A stretch of DNA of 64,000 nt from Mesorhizobium sp. (lineage in GTDB: Bacteria; Pseudomonadota; Alphaproteobacteria; Rhizobiales; Rhizobiaceae), in contig JAIPUZ010000103.1 of the NCBI GenBank assembly GCA_022833215.1, positions 1-64,000 on the forward strand, written 5' to 3'. Shown here piece by piece: positions 37,943 through 47,361 of the stretch. Positions within the stretch are counted from its first letter, which is position 1, and every line of letters begins with the position of its first letter. The notes under the pieces are model-generated. The model saw only the letters and a list, made by a program, of their open reading frames with translations, was not told where the DNA came from and ran no database searches. Position numbers and translations under genes: made by a program.

Positions 37943-38532
37943 CACAGGCCTCCCTGCCATGCCTTCACCGACTCAAGCGGATAGACCAGCATCAGCACGT
38001 TGAGTGTCAGGTTGTCGCGGATGAGATAGCCGACGATCAGTTCGGCGGCCACGGCCAGCGTCACGGTGAGCCAGATGGGCAGACGGGCTGCGAGGAAGAA
38101 GCCGAACACCATGAACAGCGTGTCGGAAACGGAATTGATGATGCTGTCGCCGAAGTAATCCAGCGAAATCGTCGCCTCGCGATAGCGGTTGATGATGATC
38201 GGGCTGTTTTCGAGGATTTCCCATGCGGCTTCGAGCAGGATGGCGAAGGACAGCCGTGTCCATACGGTAGAGCTGCGGAACAGCGCCCGGAACAGCAGGT
38301 AGAACAGGAAGCCGTGGATGATGTGCGAGAAGGTGTACCAGTCGGCGATATGCTGGGAGTTCTCAGAACTCACCACCACGCCGTGCCACAGCTTCACATA
38401 GCCGCATTTGCAGATCCAGATGTGCCCCATGAGGCGCAGGATCGCGGCCTGCGCGGCGACCAGCAGCGCCGCCGCCAGCAGGCCCGCCTTCCAGTCCAGT
38501 CCCCAGATCGGGCGTTCGTGCGGTGCGGTCAT
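37942..38532 (-). CDS. DUF2585 (UPF0314) membrane protein
   Basis: A 196-residue protein starting at ATG 38532 ([10 protein letters not shown]); longer starts (38574, 38598) lack a proper site. Hydrophobic segments near 18-38, 74-92, 130-150 and 155-175. [40 protein letters not shown] (about 40-80) is the highly conserved core of UPF0314 proteins, with His and Cys that could bind metal. It is translationally coupled to the next gene. Function unknown. Confidence 0.83.
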   Translation of the reverse strand: MTAPHERPIWGLDWKAGLLAAALLVAAQAAILRLMGHIWICKCGYVKLWHGVVVSSENSQHIADWYTFSHIIHGFLFYLLFRALFRSSTVWTRLSFAILLEAAWEILENSPIIINRYREATISLDYFGDSIINSVSDTLFMVFGFFLAARLPIWLTVTLAVAAELIVGYLIRDNLTLNVLMLVYPLESVKAWQGGL

Positions 38533-38689
38533 CTGAGCCAAGCGGTGTCCCCTTTCGTGGCGAATCATCGCCATGTGATCATCGAGAACACAACACATAG
38601 CGTGGCGATTTGAAGGGGAAAGTTCTGCCTGTCACATGCATGCCAAAGGCAAGCGCGGAGTTCGTGGCGGATCGTTCGCTCGTGGCCGG

Positions 38690-38893
38690 GGGAATTCGGT
38701 AGACTACGGAATCATATTTCGGATGAGCCTCGCGGGCGATGGGCTGCCCGCCCAAAGCGTCGGCAATACGGCGGCTGGACAGGTTCAGCTCCGCGACGGG
38801 ATAACGGAAAGAGCGCGGTTTCAGCGCTGCCGCAGCCCATTGCGCGACGATGCCGACCGCTTCGCGCCCATATCCGTGGCCATGCTCCCGTTC
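38690..38893 (-). pseudogene. Decayed C-terminal half of a GNAT acetyltransferase
   Basis: On the minus strand, one uninterrupted frame encodes EHGHGYGREAVGIVAQWAAA, then LNLSSRRIADALGGQPIARE and ends near DSVVYRIP. This is the acetyl-CoA loop and C-terminal half of a GNAT_3-type (ribosomal-protein-Ala-acetyltransferase-like) enzyme. A stop precedes it about 20 bases upstream and no start codon or N-terminal half is present, so it is a remnant. It lies just downstream of an intact but different GNAT gene. Confidence 0.6.
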
Positions 38894-38910
38894 GCTGTCA
38901 TCCGCCCGGC

Positions 38911-39426
38911 TCAGTCGTCATCGTCGTTGTCGAGCGCCATCAACACCACGCGCCCGTATTGGCTGGTACGTTCCCCGAGCGCCCGGAAGCCGGCCTTCTC
39001 ATAGGCGCGGACGGCCCTGTGGTTCCTGGGATCGGGATCTATGACGACGCGCGGCGCGCCCTCGTCGAACAGGTCCTGCGCGAATTGCGCGAGGATGGCC
39101 GGGCCGTGGCCCACGCCCACCAGTTCCGCCGGGCCGATGGATATGTCGAGGCCGAGCGTACCGAAGGGCTGATCCGCATAGGGGTGGTCGTCCTCCAGAT
39201 GCGGATCGCAGGCTTGCAGATAGGCGATGGGCCTGCCGTCGAGTTCCACGATCAGCGGCTCGACGGATACGCTGTCCATGGCTTCCCGGATCGAAGCCAG
39301 CGACGCTTCCGTGCCGTCGGTCCACCATTCGGCCACATGCGGCGTTTCCAGCCAGCGCCGCAGCAGCGGCAGGTCGCCCTCGGTGACGGCGCGGAAGCTG
39401 TAGCGTCGCTCCGGCTCAGGCTTCAT
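38911..39426 (-). CDS. GNAT acetyltransferase, AacA4-like
   Basis: A 171-residue protein starting at ATG 39426 ([11 protein letters not shown]), which overlaps the hslV 3' end by 11 bases. The GNAT fold is recognisable: [24 protein letters not shown] at the N-terminus, [20 protein letters not shown] (acetyl-CoA loop, about 90-108) and [13 protein letters not shown] near 140. The AAC(6')-like N-terminal signature is shared with many housekeeping relatives; antibiotic modification is not implied. The end is acidic (DNDDDD). Confidence 0.85.
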   Translation of the reverse strand: MKPEPERRYSFRAVTEGDLPLLRRWLETPHVAEWWTDGTEASLASIREAMDSVSVEPLIVELDGRPIAYLQACDPHLEDDHPYADQPFGTLGLDISIGPAELVGVGHGPAILAQFAQDLFDEGAPRVVIDPDPRNHRAVRAYEKAGFRALGERTSQYGRVVLMALDNDDDD

Positions 39427-39967
39427 CGAGCGTTTCGACGACGAAGTTGTGGTTGGTATAGACGCAGATGTCGGCTGCAATCTCCATCGCCTTGCGGGCG
39501 ATTTCCTCGGCATCCTTGTCGGTGTCCATCAGGGCGCGGGCGGCTGAAAGCGCATAGTTGCCGCCGGAGCCGATGGCCATGACGCCATGTTCCGGCTCCA
39601 GCACGTCGCCGGTGCCGGTCAGGGCCAGCGACACGCTTTTGTCGGCCACCAGCATCATGGCTTCCAGCCGGCGCAGATAGCGGTCGGTGCGCCAGTCCTT
39701 GGCCAGTTCCACGCAGGCGCGCGTCAACTGGTCGGGATATTGCTCGAGCTTGGCTTCCAGCCGCTCCATGAGGGTGAAGGCGTCGGCGGTGGCGCCGGCG
39801 AAACCGGCGATGACATTGCCGCCCTTGCCGATGCGGCGCACTTTGCGGGCGTTGCCCTTCATGATGGTCTGGCCGAGGCTCACCTGTCCGTCGCCGGCGA
39901 TGACCACCTTGCCGCCCTTGCGCACGGTGATGATGGTCGTGGCGTGCATGGTCAGTTCATTCGACAT
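39416..39967 (-). CDS. hslV: HslUV protease peptidase subunit
   Basis: A 183-residue proteasome-like threonine peptidase. Catalytic Thr is in [12 protein letters not shown], so the first nine residues (MSNELTMHA) of the product from ATG 39967 must be removed, or translation starts at ATG 39949 (MHATT). [21 protein letters not shown] and [14 protein letters not shown] are family signatures. It forms the double hexamer capped by HslU. Divergent from hisB. Confidence 0.96.
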   Translation of the reverse strand: MSNELTMHATTIITVRKGGKVVIAGDGQVSLGQTIMKGNARKVRRIGKGGNVIAGFAGATADAFTLMERLEAKLEQYPDQLTRACVELAKDWRTDRYLRRLEAMMLVADKSVSLALTGTGDVLEPEHGVMAIGSGGNYALSAARALMDTDKDAEEIARKAMEIAADICVYTNHNFVVETLDEA

Positions 39968-40154
39968 ATGATGCTCCGATATCGCACCGCTCCTTATCAT
40001 GAAGCGAACGGTGCATGACGAGATGTTTCGCCTGCTTATTTATGTCGCCGCCACACGATTGCAAACGCCGCTTTGGCAACTGGCAATCGCTCCCTCATGC
40101 TGCTAGAAGGCAAGCGTTTTCCAGTTTGCCCTTGAGGAAAAGGGAAGAGGTCCC

Positions 40155-40754
40155 ATGGTCGAACGTTCCGCCGAGGTCAGCCGCAAGACGAAGGAAACCG
40201 AGATCACGGTTTCCCTGCATGTCGACGGCACCGGCAAATCCGACATCTCGACCGGTGTCGGTTTCTTCGATCATATGCTGGACCAGCTCTCGCGCCATTC
40301 GCTGATCGACATGACGGTGCGCGCCAAGGGCGACCTGCATATCGACGACCACCACACGGTGGAGGATACGGGTATCGTCATCGGGCAGGCGCTGGCCAAG
40401 GCGCTGGGCGAGCGGCGCGGCATCATGCGCTATGCCTCGATCGATCTGGCCATGGACGAGACGCTGACCAGCGCTGCGCTCGATGTGTCAGGAAGGCCGT
40501 TCCTCGTCTGGAACGTCGGGTTTTCGGCCCCCAAGATTGGCAGTTTCGATACCGAACTGGTGCGTGAATTCTTCCAGGCGCTGTCGCAGCATGCGGGCAT
40601 AACGCTGCATGTGAACAACCATTACGGCGCCAACAACCACCATATCGCGGAGACCTGCTTCAAGGCGGTGGCGCGGGCGTTGCGCGTTGCGACGGAGCCC
40701 GATCCACGGCAGCCTGACGCCATTCCCTCGACCAAGGGATCGCTGAAGGGGTAG
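40155..40754 (+). CDS. hisB: Imidazoleglycerol-phosphate dehydratase
   Basis: A 199-residue enzyme of histidine synthesis, converting imidazole glycerol phosphate to imidazole acetol phosphate. Metal-binding motifs [14 protein letters not shown] (about 36-49), DDHHTVED (about 66-73) and the C-terminal [18 protein letters not shown] are all present. It is the monofunctional form, without a phosphatase domain. First gene of hisB-DUF2628-hisH-hisA-(arginase-like)-hisF-hisE-coaA; spacing to the next gene is 2 bases. Confidence 0.97.
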   Translation: MVERSAEVSRKTKETEITVSLHVDGTGKSDISTGVGFFDHMLDQLSRHSLIDMTVRAKGDLHIDDHHTVEDTGIVIGQALAKALGERRGIMRYASIDLAMDETLTSAALDVSGRPFLVWNVGFSAPKIGSFDTELVREFFQALSQHAGITLHVNNHYGANNHHIAETCFKAVARALRVATEPDPRQPDAIPSTKGSLKG

Positions 40755-40756
40755 CG

Positions 40757-41239
40757 ATGGCCAGCCATGTCGTGATGCTGCCTGCCGCAGGCAGCCCGCA
40801 AAACAGAGCCGATGAGGCTGTGCTCGTTCGCGACGGTTTTTCGTGGCCGGCCTTTCTGGTGCCGCCGCTGTGGCTGTTATGGCACCGGCTGTGGGCGGAA
40901 GGCATCATCGCCATTCTTCTCATGGGCGCTTTCTCCGGACTGGGTGAGATGGCCGGAATGGGCATTGCGGGATCCCTGCTGGGACTGCTCGTTTCCATCT
41001 ATGTCGGACTGGAAGGGCAGGCGATGCGCGTTGCGGCGCTCCGCCGTCGCGATTACCGCCAATGGGGCGTGGTCGAGGGCGGCAATGCGGATGAAGCCTA
41101 TATGCGCTATGCGCATGAGGCTGCGGCCGAACCCGACCGGCTGGAACCGGCTGTCGCCATCGTCCCCGCAGAAACGGCAGGGCAACGTCCGGTACGGCCA
41201 GCGCCTTCGCTTGGCCTCATTCCATACGGCAGAAACTGA
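40757..41239 (+). CDS. DUF2628 membrane protein inside the his operon
   Basis: A 160-residue protein starting 2 bases after his[20 protein letters not shown] (about 28-46) is the DUF2628 signature; two more hydrophobic stretches follow (about 48-65 and 70-90), then a hydrophilic Ala/Pro-rich tail. The stop lies 1 base before hisH. Its link to histidine synthesis is only positional; the same arrangement is common in rhizobia. Confidence 0.8.
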   Translation: MASHVVMLPAAGSPQNRADEAVLVRDGFSWPAFLVPPLWLLWHRLWAEGIIAILLMGAFSGLGEMAGMGIAGSLLGLLVSIYVGLEGQAMRVAALRRRDYRQWGVVEGGNADEAYMRYAHEAAAEPDRLEPAVAIVPAETAGQRPVRPAPSLGLIPYGRN

Positions 41240-41240
41240 C

Positions 41241-41891
41241 ATGCGCGTCGCCATCATCGATTACGGGTCGGGCAACCTGCGCTCGGCAACCAGGGCTTTC
41301 GGGCGGGCTGCGCGGGAAGCCGGCATAGCGGCGGACATCGAGCTGACGGCGGATGCGCAACGGGTGCGCGATGCCGATCGCATCGTGCTGCCGGGCGTCG
41401 GCGCCTATGCCGATTGCGCCGCCGGCCTGCGCGCCGTTGACGGCATGTGGGAGGCGGTGGAGGAAGCGGCCATCGACAAAGGCCGCCCTTTCCTCGGCAT
41501 CTGCGTCGGCATGCAGCTGATGTCCGAACGCGGCCTGGAGAAGACCGTCACGCAGGGCTTCGGCTGGATCGCCGGTGATGTGAAGGAGATCATGCCCTCC
41601 GATCCGGCCCTCAAGATTCCCCAGATCGGCTGGAATACGCTTGAGGTGACGCGCGATCATCCGGTTTTCGCCGGAATCCCGACCGGGCCGAAAGGGCTGC
41701 ACGCCTATTTCGTCCATTCCTATCATCTTGAGGCGCAGAAGCCGGAACAGGTCATCGCCGTAACCGACTATGGCGGGCCGGTGACGGCAGCCGTGGCGCG
41801 CGACAATCTCGTGGGAACCCAGTTCCACCCCGAAAAGAGCCAGGCGCTGGGCCTTGCCCTCATCGCCAATTTCCTCAGGTGGAAGCCATGA
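41241..41891 (+). CDS. hisH: Imidazole glycerol phosphate synthase, glutaminase subunit
   Basis: A 216-residue class I glutamine amidotransferase. Catalytic triad Cys88 (LGICVGMQ), His196 and Glu198 (GTQFHPEKS). It feeds ammonia to HisF. ATG 41241 ([12 protein letters not shown]) follows the DUF2628 stop by 1 base. The stop overlaps the hisA start by 4 bases (ATGA). Confidence 0.97.
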   Translation: MRVAIIDYGSGNLRSATRAFGRAAREAGIAADIELTADAQRVRDADRIVLPGVGAYADCAAGLRAVDGMWEAVEEAAIDKGRPFLGICVGMQLMSERGLEKTVTQGFGWIAGDVKEIMPSDPALKIPQIGWNTLEVTRDHPVFAGIPTGPKGLHAYFVHSYHLEAQKPEQVIAVTDYGGPVTAAVARDNLVGTQFHPEKSQALGLALIANFLRWKP

Positions 41892-42637
41892 TCCTTTTCC
41901 CCGCCATCGACCTCAAGGACGGCCAGTGCGTGCGCCTGAAGCTGGGCGACATGGAGCAGGCCACCGTCTACAACGACGATCCGGCGGCGCAGGCGCGCGC
42001 CTTCGAGGAGCAGGGCTTCGAGTGGCTGCATGTCGTCGACCTCAACGGCGCTTTCGAGGGACAGAGCGTCAACGGCGCGGCCGTCGAGGCGATCCTGAAG
42101 GCGACGAAGAACCCGGTGCAGCTCGGTGGCGGCATCCGCAGCATAGCGCATATCGAAAGCTGGCTGGACAAGGGGCTCGCCCGCGTCATTCTCGGCACCG
42201 TGGCGGTTCGCGACCCTGAACTTGTGAAGGAAGCCTGCAAGGCTTTTCCCGGCAGGATCGCGGTCGGCATCGATGCGCGCGGCGGCAAGGTGGCGGTCGA
42301 GGGCTGGGCTGAGGCTTCCGAACTCGGGGTCGTCGAGCTGGCGAAGAAGTTCGAGGGCGCCGGCGTGGCGGCGATCATCTACACCGATATCGACCGCGAC
42401 GGCGTTCTGGCCGGCATCAACTGGAACTCGACCATCGATCTGGCCGAGGCGGTGTCGATCCCGGTGATCGCCTCCGGCGGGCTCGCTTCCATCGCCGATA
42501 TCGTGCGCATGACCATGCCCGATGCGGCAAAGCTGGAAGGGGCGATTTCCGGCCGCGCGCTCTATGACGGGCGCATCGACCCGGCCGAAGCGCTTTCCAT
42601 ATTGCACAAGGCGCGGGCGGAGCGGACCGCGCAATGA
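41888..42637 (+). CDS. hisA: Phosphoribosyl-formimino-AICAR-P isomerase
   Basis: A 249-residue TIM barrel, [17 protein letters not shown] at the start with catalytic Asp8, and the second acid in the [13 protein letters not shown] strand near 130. It performs an Amadori rearrangement before the HisHF step. ATG 41888 overlaps hisH by 4 bases; a GTG at 41879 would only add three residues. Its stop overlaps the next gene (ATGA). Confidence 0.96.
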   Translation: MILFPAIDLKDGQCVRLKLGDMEQATVYNDDPAAQARAFEEQGFEWLHVVDLNGAFEGQSVNGAAVEAILKATKNPVQLGGGIRSIAHIESWLDKGLARVILGTVAVRDPELVKEACKAFPGRIAVGIDARGGKVAVEGWAEASELGVVELAKKFEGAGVAAIIYTDIDRDGVLAGINWNSTIDLAEAVSIPVIASGGLASIADIVRMTMPDAAKLEGAISGRALYDGRIDPAEALSILHKARAERTAQ

Positions 42638-43470
42638 AGCTTTCGGTCATCCTCGCGCCCTATGACAGCGGGCATTACCAGTCCGGTTTCGGCCAGGGGC
42701 CGGATGCGCTGATCACCGGCGGGCTGGCTGAAGCGCTGACGCTTGCGGGGCATGATGTCAGCGTCGAGGACATCGGCAAGGTTGGCGGCGATCAGCCACG
42801 CGAGATCGCCACCGGCTTTGCCGTTTGCCGCGCGGTCTCGGCGATGGTGGACGCCGCGCTGGAGGATGGCCGCTTCCCGGTCGTGCTGGCGGGCAATTGC
42901 CTGACCACGATTGGCGCGGTGGCGGGCGAGCGGGCCGATTCCGTCATCTGGTTCGACCAGCATGGCGACATCAACACGCCGGAAACATCCGCCCACGGTT
43001 TTCTCGACGGCATGGCTCTGGCGACCGCGCTCGGCCTGTGCTGGAAACCGATCGCGCATACGGTTCCCGGTTTCAAGGCCATCGATCCTGCACGCTGCCT
43101 GCTGGTTGATGCGCGCGACCTCGACGAGGACGAGCGCAAGCTGCTCGATACGCTGCCGGTGCTGCGCGCCACCTGTGCGGATGCGGCCGAGCAGGCAGGC
43201 AAGCTGCAGGGGATGGGGGCCGTGCGCACTCATCTCCACATAGATCTCGACGTGATCGATCCCGACATGTTGCAGGTCAACCGCTACACGACGCCCGGCG
43301 GGCCAGGCCCGGACGAACTGGGGCGGATCGTGTGCGCCATCGCGCGTTCCATGCCGGTTACAGGCGTGACGCTTTCCGCCTACGATCCGGCTTTCGACCC
43401 GCAGGGGGATGTGCCCCCCGTGGCCGGGCATCTGCTGACCGATCTGCTCGCGGCGCTTGAGCGCATCTGA
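42634..43470 (+). CDS. Arginase-fold (ureohydrolase) protein inside the his operon
   Basis: A 278-residue protein with a 4-base overlap with hisA. The ureohydrolase metal motifs are present but altered: AGNCLTTIG at 86-94 (Cys89 where arginases have the His of GGDHS), WFDQHGD with Asp108, His110 and Asp112, and HIDLDVIDP with Asp204 and Asp206; the usual final Glu/Asn region reads SAYDPAFDP. Such Cys variants occur in a separate arginase-family branch. The substrate is unknown; a guanidino or formimino compound is possible. Co-translation suggests a tie to histidine or purine metabolism, but that is inference. Confidence 0.82.
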   Translation: MKLSVILAPYDSGHYQSGFGQGPDALITGGLAEALTLAGHDVSVEDIGKVGGDQPREIATGFAVCRAVSAMVDAALEDGRFPVVLAGNCLTTIGAVAGERADSVIWFDQHGDINTPETSAHGFLDGMALATALGLCWKPIAHTVPGFKAIDPARCLLVDARDLDEDERKLLDTLPVLRATCADAAEQAGKLQGMGAVRTHLHIDLDVIDPDMLQVNRYTTPGGPGPDELGRIVCAIARSMPVTGVTLSAYDPAFDPQGDVPPVAGHLLTDLLAALERI

Positions 43471-43488
43471 CGGACAAGGAGTTTTTGC

Positions 43489-44283
43489 ATGACCCTCAAG
43501 GCTCGCGTCATCCCCTGTCTGGACGTAAAGGACGGCCGCGTCGTGAAAGGCGTCAATTTCGTCGATCTGGTCGATGCCGGCGATCCGGTGGAGGCGGCAC
43601 GCGCCTATGACGCCGCCGGGGCGGACGAGCTTTGCTTCCTCGACATCACCGCTTCGTCCGACAACCGCGAAACCATTTTCGACGTGGTCGCGCGCACGGC
43701 CGAACAGTGCTTCATGCCGCTGACAGTGGGCGGCGGCGTGCGGCAGGTGGCCGATATCCGCAAGCTTCTTCTGGCAGGCGCCGACAAGGTGTCGATCAAC
43801 ACAGCGGCTGTGAAAAACCCGGAGTTCGTCGCCGAAGCCGCCGACAAGTTCGGCAACCAGTGCATCGTCGTGGCCATCGACGCCAAGAAGGTGAGCGGTG
43901 CGGGCGAGGCCGATCACTGGGAGATATTTACCCATGGCGGACGCGAGAACACGGGAATAGACGCAGTGGAGTTCGCACGGAAGGTGGTGGACCTCGGCGC
44001 CGGCGAAATCCTGCTCACCTCCATGGACCGCGACGGCACCAAGGCCGGATACGACATTGCCCTGACGCGCGCCGTGGCGGATGCGGTGCGCGCGCCGGTC
44101 ATCGCTTCGGGCGGCGTGGGCAATCTCGATCACATGGTCGAGGGCATCCGCGACGGCCATGCGACGGCCGTTCTGGCGGCTTCGATCTTCCACTTCGGCA
44201 CCTATTCCATCGCCGAGGCGAAGGCGCATATGGCGGCGGCCGGTATCGATGTTCGACTCGACTCCGACCCGGTTCGGAATTAA
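43489..44283 (+). CDS. hisF: Imidazole glycerol phosphate synthase, cyclase subunit
   Basis: A 264-residue TIM barrel paralogous to HisA. Catalytic Asp11 ([13 protein letters not shown]) and the second Asp in VAIDAKKV near 130; phosphate-binding loops GGGVR near 81-85 and ASGGVGN near 205. It uses ammonia from HisH to form imidazole glycerol phosphate and AICAR. AAGGAG precedes ATG 43489. Confidence 0.97.
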   Translation: MTLKARVIPCLDVKDGRVVKGVNFVDLVDAGDPVEAARAYDAAGADELCFLDITASSDNRETIFDVVARTAEQCFMPLTVGGGVRQVADIRKLLLAGADKVSINTAAVKNPEFVAEAADKFGNQCIVVAIDAKKVSGAGEADHWEIFTHGGRENTGIDAVEFARKVVDLGAGEILLTSMDRDGTKAGYDIALTRAVADAVRAPVIASGGVGNLDHMVEGIRDGHATAVLAASIFHFGTYSIAEAKAHMAAAGIDVRLDSDPVRN

Positions 44284-44291
44284 ACGGCGCC

Positions 44292-44618
44292 ATGGCCAGT
44301 TTCACGCTCTCCGACCTGGAAGCAACGATCCGCGAGCGGGCGCGCTCGGGCGATCCCGATTCCTGGACGGCCCGGCTGTTCGCCAAAGGCATGGACAAGG
44401 CGGCCCAGAAGCTGGGTGAGGAAGCGGTGGAAACGGTAATCGCCGCAGTCTCGAAAGACCGGGCGGGCGTCGTTTCGGAAAGTGCCGATCTGCTCTATCA
44501 TCTGCTCGTCGTGCTGGGGATCGCTGACGTTTCCCTCGACGAGGTTCTTGCCGAACTCGAACGACGGACCGGGCAGTCCGGCGTCGCCGAAAAGGCATCC
44601 CGGACCCAGCCGGGCTGA
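44292..44618 (+). CDS. hisE: Phosphoribosyl-ATP pyrophosphatase
   Basis: A 108-residue all-alpha MazG-like enzyme starting at ATG 44292 ([10 protein letters not shown]), 8 bases after hisF. The motif [11 protein letters not shown] and [13 protein letters not shown] carry the acidic metal-binding residues. It hydrolyses PR-ATP to PR-AMP in step 2 of histidine synthesis. It is monofunctional, with HisI encoded elsewhere. Confidence 0.95.
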   Translation: MASFTLSDLEATIRERARSGDPDSWTARLFAKGMDKAAQKLGEEAVETVIAAVSKDRAGVVSESADLLYHLLVVLGIADVSLDEVLAELERRTGQSGVAEKASRTQPG

Positions 44619-44645
44619 GGCCCGAAGTCAAGGGCAGGAGACGCG

Positions 44646-45605
44646 ATGGATCAGCTTGCGCCGACCGCACAATATTCTCCATACCTGTTCTTTTCGGCGC
44701 AAGAATGGTCGAAATTCAGGGCCGATACGCCGCTGACCCTTACCGAGGATGAGATCAGCCGGCTGCGCTCGCTGAACGATCCGGTCGACCTCGATGAGGT
44801 CCGCCGCATTTATCTTTCGATGTCGCGGCTGCTTTCCGCCCATGTCGAGGCGAGCCAGCTTCTGGCCGCGCAGCGGCGCGTGTTCTTCAACGGCAAGACC
44901 ACCACAAAGACGCCCTTCATCATCGGCATCGCCGGTTCGGTCGCCGTTGGAAAATCGACCACGGCGCGCGTGCTGAAGGACCTTCTGGCGCGCTGGCCCT
45001 CCAGCCCGAAGGTCGATCTGGTGACCACCGACGGGTTTCTGCTGCCCAATGAGGTGCTGCGGCGCGAGAACCTGATGGAACGCAAGGGTTTTCCCGAAAG
45101 CTACGATGTCGGCGCCCTGCTTCGTTTCCTCGCGCAGATCAAATCCGGCCAGCAGGACGTGCAGGCGCCACTTTATTCGCATCTGACATATGACGTCGTT
45201 CCCGGCACTTACACGACCATCGACCGCCCGGATATTCTCATTTTCGAGGGCATCAACGTCCTGCAACCCGGCAATCTGCCGAAGGACGGCAAGATCGTGC
45301 CGTTCCTGTCGGATTTCTTCGATTTCTCGATCTACATCGATGCCGACGAGAAACTTATCCACGACTGGTACATCGCCCGCTTCATGCGGCTGCGCGACAC
45401 CGCCTTCCGCAATCCGGACTCCTTCTTCCATCGCTACTCGCAGCTTTCGGAAGGGGCGGCGCAGGCGATAGCCGAAGGGTTGTGGATGAACATCAACCTG
45501 AAGAACCTGCGCGAGAATATCCTGCCGACACGGCCGCGCGCCGATCTCATCCTGCGCAAGGGTGCCGATCACCTGATCGAGGAAGTGGCGCTTCGCAAGC
45601 TTTAG
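44646..45605 (+). CDS. coaA: Pantothenate kinase, type I
   Basis: A 319-residue P-loop kinase, the first committed step of coenzyme A synthesis. Walker [13 protein letters not shown] near residue 97, the substrate region [13 protein letters not shown] near 127, and EGINVLQ near 201. Length is typical for the prokaryotic type I enzyme. It follows hisE by 27 bases, a conserved rhizobial order. GGCAGGAG precedes the ATG. Confidence 0.97.
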   Translation: MDQLAPTAQYSPYLFFSAQEWSKFRADTPLTLTEDEISRLRSLNDPVDLDEVRRIYLSMSRLLSAHVEASQLLAAQRRVFFNGKTTTKTPFIIGIAGSVAVGKSTTARVLKDLLARWPSSPKVDLVTTDGFLLPNEVLRRENLMERKGFPESYDVGALLRFLAQIKSGQQDVQAPLYSHLTYDVVPGTYTTIDRPDILIFEGINVLQPGNLPKDGKIVPFLSDFFDFSIYIDADEKLIHDWYIARFMRLRDTAFRNPDSFFHRYSQLSEGAAQAIAEGLWMNINLKNLRENILPTRPRADLILRKGADHLIEEVALRKL

Positions 45606-45614
45606 ACAGACCGC

Positions 45615-46238
45615 TCAGGCGGTCACGCGGCGCAGGGTCAGGTTGATGCGCCCGCCGTTCTTCAGAAGCGGCGAGGTTTGCGGGTAGATGCGATCGACGC
45701 CATGATAGGCAAGGCGGCTTTCTCCGCCCAGCACCAGGACGTCTCCGCTGGCCAGCCTGACCGAAGCGGTCGGTCCGCCCCGCTCGGCAGTGCCTACACG
45801 GAAGCGGCAGTCGTCGCCCAGCGAGACGGACACCACCGGGGCGGAAAAGTCGCTCTCGTCGCGGTCCTGATGCAGGCCCATGCGGGCCTTTTCATCGTAG
45901 AAATTGACAAGGCAGGCTTGTGGCGGCTTTTCGTGACCGGAAACGTCGCGCCAGATGCCGAGCAGCGTTTCGGGAATCGGCGGCCATGGCGCACCGGTCT
46001 CGGGATGGGTGGGCTGGTAGCGGTAGCCGCGCTCCCTGTCCGTGACCCAGCCAAGTTCGCCGCAATTGGTCATGCGTACGCTCATTTCCTTGCCGGTGCG
46101 CGGCATGGCCGGGACGAAGAGCGGGGCTTCCTGCACAACCTGCCTTATCTCGTCGACCAGCGCGGCCTGCTGCTGCGGCGACAGATAAAGGGGAAAATGG
46201 CGCACGCCTTCCGGCAGAGAGAGCATCGGTCTGTTCAT
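45615..46238 (-). CDS. alkB: Alpha-ketoglutarate-dependent DNA/RNA dealkylase AlkB
   Basis: A 207-residue Fe(II)/2-oxoglutarate dioxygenase. Iron ligands His123 and Asp125 (LHQDRDE) and His179 (YHGVDR); 2-oxoglutarate Arg197 and neighbouring Arg in GGRINLTLRR. It removes methyl groups from N1-A and N3-C. Convergent with coaA, 9 bases apart. No adjacent ada; an alkA is found 8 kb away. Confidence 0.92.
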   Translation of the reverse strand: MNRPMLSLPEGVRHFPLYLSPQQQAALVDEIRQVVQEAPLFVPAMPRTGKEMSVRMTNCGELGWVTDRERGYRYQPTHPETGAPWPPIPETLLGIWRDVSGHEKPPQACLVNFYDEKARMGLHQDRDESDFSAPVVSVSLGDDCRFRVGTAERGGPTASVRLASGDVLVLGGESRLAYHGVDRIYPQTSPLLKNGGRINLTLRRVTA

Positions 46239-46258
46239 GGCCTTCGGTTATGAACACT

Positions 46259-46293
46259 GAAAAGCAGAACGGCGACCCGAAAGCCGCCGTTCC
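46259..46293 (-). terminator. Weak intrinsic terminator of the BON-LysM gene
   Basis: GAACGGCG (46268-46275) and CGCCGTTC (46286-46293) form an 8-bp stem; on the minus strand GCTTTTC follows. It is 20 bases after the stop. Confidence 0.6.
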
Positions 46294-46312
46294 CTCAGAA
46301 TATTTTCCGGTC

Positions 46313-46771
46313 TCAGCCTTCGAGATCGGGAATGCGCAGCACCTGGCCGGGATAGATCTTGTCCGGGTGCGTCAGCATCGGCTTGTTGGCCTCGAAGATG
46401 ACGGTGTATTTCGAAGCCTTGCCCTTGCCGTAATGGGCTTCGGCGATCTTGGAGAGATTGTCGCCCTTCTTGACCGTGTAGAAGACGGCTTCCCTGACCG
46501 TCGCGTCCGGCGTCGAGACCGTCAGCTCGTCGGCCTGCACCTTGGAGACGCCCAGCGTATTGCCGACCGCGATGATCGCCTTTTCCAGCGCCGACTGGTC
46601 CGCGACCTGACCCTTGAGCACTGCGGTGTCGCCCTGGATCTCGATCTTGACGTCATCGGTGCCAAGCTTGTGGGAGTCGAGTTCCTTCTTCAGTGCGTCC
46701 GCATCGGGGGTCTCGTCGTCACCGAAGCCAAGCTTGGCGCCGACATTCTTCACGAAGTCGAAAATGCCCAT
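46313..46771 (-). CDS. kbp: BON and LysM domain protein (Kbp/YgaU-like)
   Basis: A 152-residue protein: N-terminal amphipathic stretch MGIFDFVKNVGAKLGFG, a BON domain (about 25-90) and a C-terminal LysM domain (about 97-150, FYTVKKGDNLSKIAEAHYG ... YPGQVLRIP). This is the architecture and length of E. coli Kbp (YgaU), a potassium-binding protein made in osmotic stress. There is no signal peptide, as in Kbp. A purine-rich GGAGACC precedes ATG 46771. Confidence 0.85.
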   Translation of the reverse strand: MGIFDFVKNVGAKLGFGDDETPDADALKKELDSHKLGTDDVKIEIQGDTAVLKGQVADQSALEKAIIAVGNTLGVSKVQADELTVSTPDATVREAVFYTVKKGDNLSKIAEAHYGKGKASKYTVIFEANKPMLTHPDKIYPGQVLRIPDLEG

Positions 46772-46842
46772 CGGGGTCTCCTTTTATTAACCATCGTTGT
46801 CTTCGCAGCTAATTAAGAAAAATGGAAGACGCGCGGGAATTT

Positions 46843-47292
46843 TCAATCGCTGTCGACCCTGCCCCGCATTTTTTTCACCACGGAACGTCCTGCCTTGGCC
46901 TTCAGCCGGCGTTCTACCGACCCCTTGGTGGGTTTCGTCTTCTTGCGCGGCGGTGGCGGCGGTTCGGCCGCTCTGGCGACAAGTGCCGCCAGCCGCTGGC
47001 GGGCGTCGGCGCGGTTCTGCTCCTGCGTGCGGAAGCGTGCGGCCTCAATCACGATGACGCCGTCCTTGGTGGCGCGCTGTCCGGCGAGCTTCAGGGTGCG
47101 CTCGCGCACACGCTCGGAAAGGCCGCGCGCATTGGCGGCGTCGAAACGCAACTGAACGGCGGTGGCCACCTTGTTGACGTTCTGGCCGCCCGGGCCCGAA
47201 GCGCGGATGAACGCCTCTTCCAGCTCGTCGGGATAAATGACGGCTTCTCTGCCGATGACGATGTTGTCCTCGAATGCCATGGGCGCACTCAT
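46843..47292 (-). CDS. arfB: Peptidyl-tRNA hydrolase ArfB (YaeJ)
   Basis: A 149-residue ribosome-rescue factor. The GGQ catalytic motif is in ASGPGGQNVNKVAT (residues 33-38 of the longer form), followed by a flexible linker (EPPPPPRKKTKPTKG) and a basic C-terminal tail (LKAKAGRSVVKKMRGR) that enters the empty mRNA channel. It hydrolyses peptidyl-tRNA on stalled ribosomes. The start could be 47292 or the internal ATG 47280. Confidence 0.92.
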   Translation of the reverse strand: MSAPMAFEDNIVIGREAVIYPDELEEAFIRASGPGGQNVNKVATAVQLRFDAANARGLSERVRERTLKLAGQRATKDGVIVIEAARFRTQEQNRADARQRLAALVARAAEPPPPPRKKTKPTKGSVERRLKAKAGRSVVKKMRGRVDSD

Positions 47293-47304
47293 GCGGCCTG
47301 ACGA

Positions 47305-47339
47305 TCAAAAAGAAAAGGCCCGATCGAAACCGGGCCTTT
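47305..47339 (-). terminator. Intrinsic terminator of pckA
   Basis: AAAGGCCCG (47314-47322) and CGGGCCTTT (47331-47339) form a 9-bp stem; on the minus strand a CTTTTCTTTTT tract follows. It stands 23 bases after the pckA stop. Confidence 0.85.
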
Positions 47340-47361
47340 CGCTTTTCTCATCCGTCCGCCC

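Noticed and set aside
38911..39426. AacA4-like GNAT as an aminoglycoside resistance gene
   Set aside because: The similarity is limited to the general fold. The gene is embedded in a housekeeping protease locus, with no mobile context.
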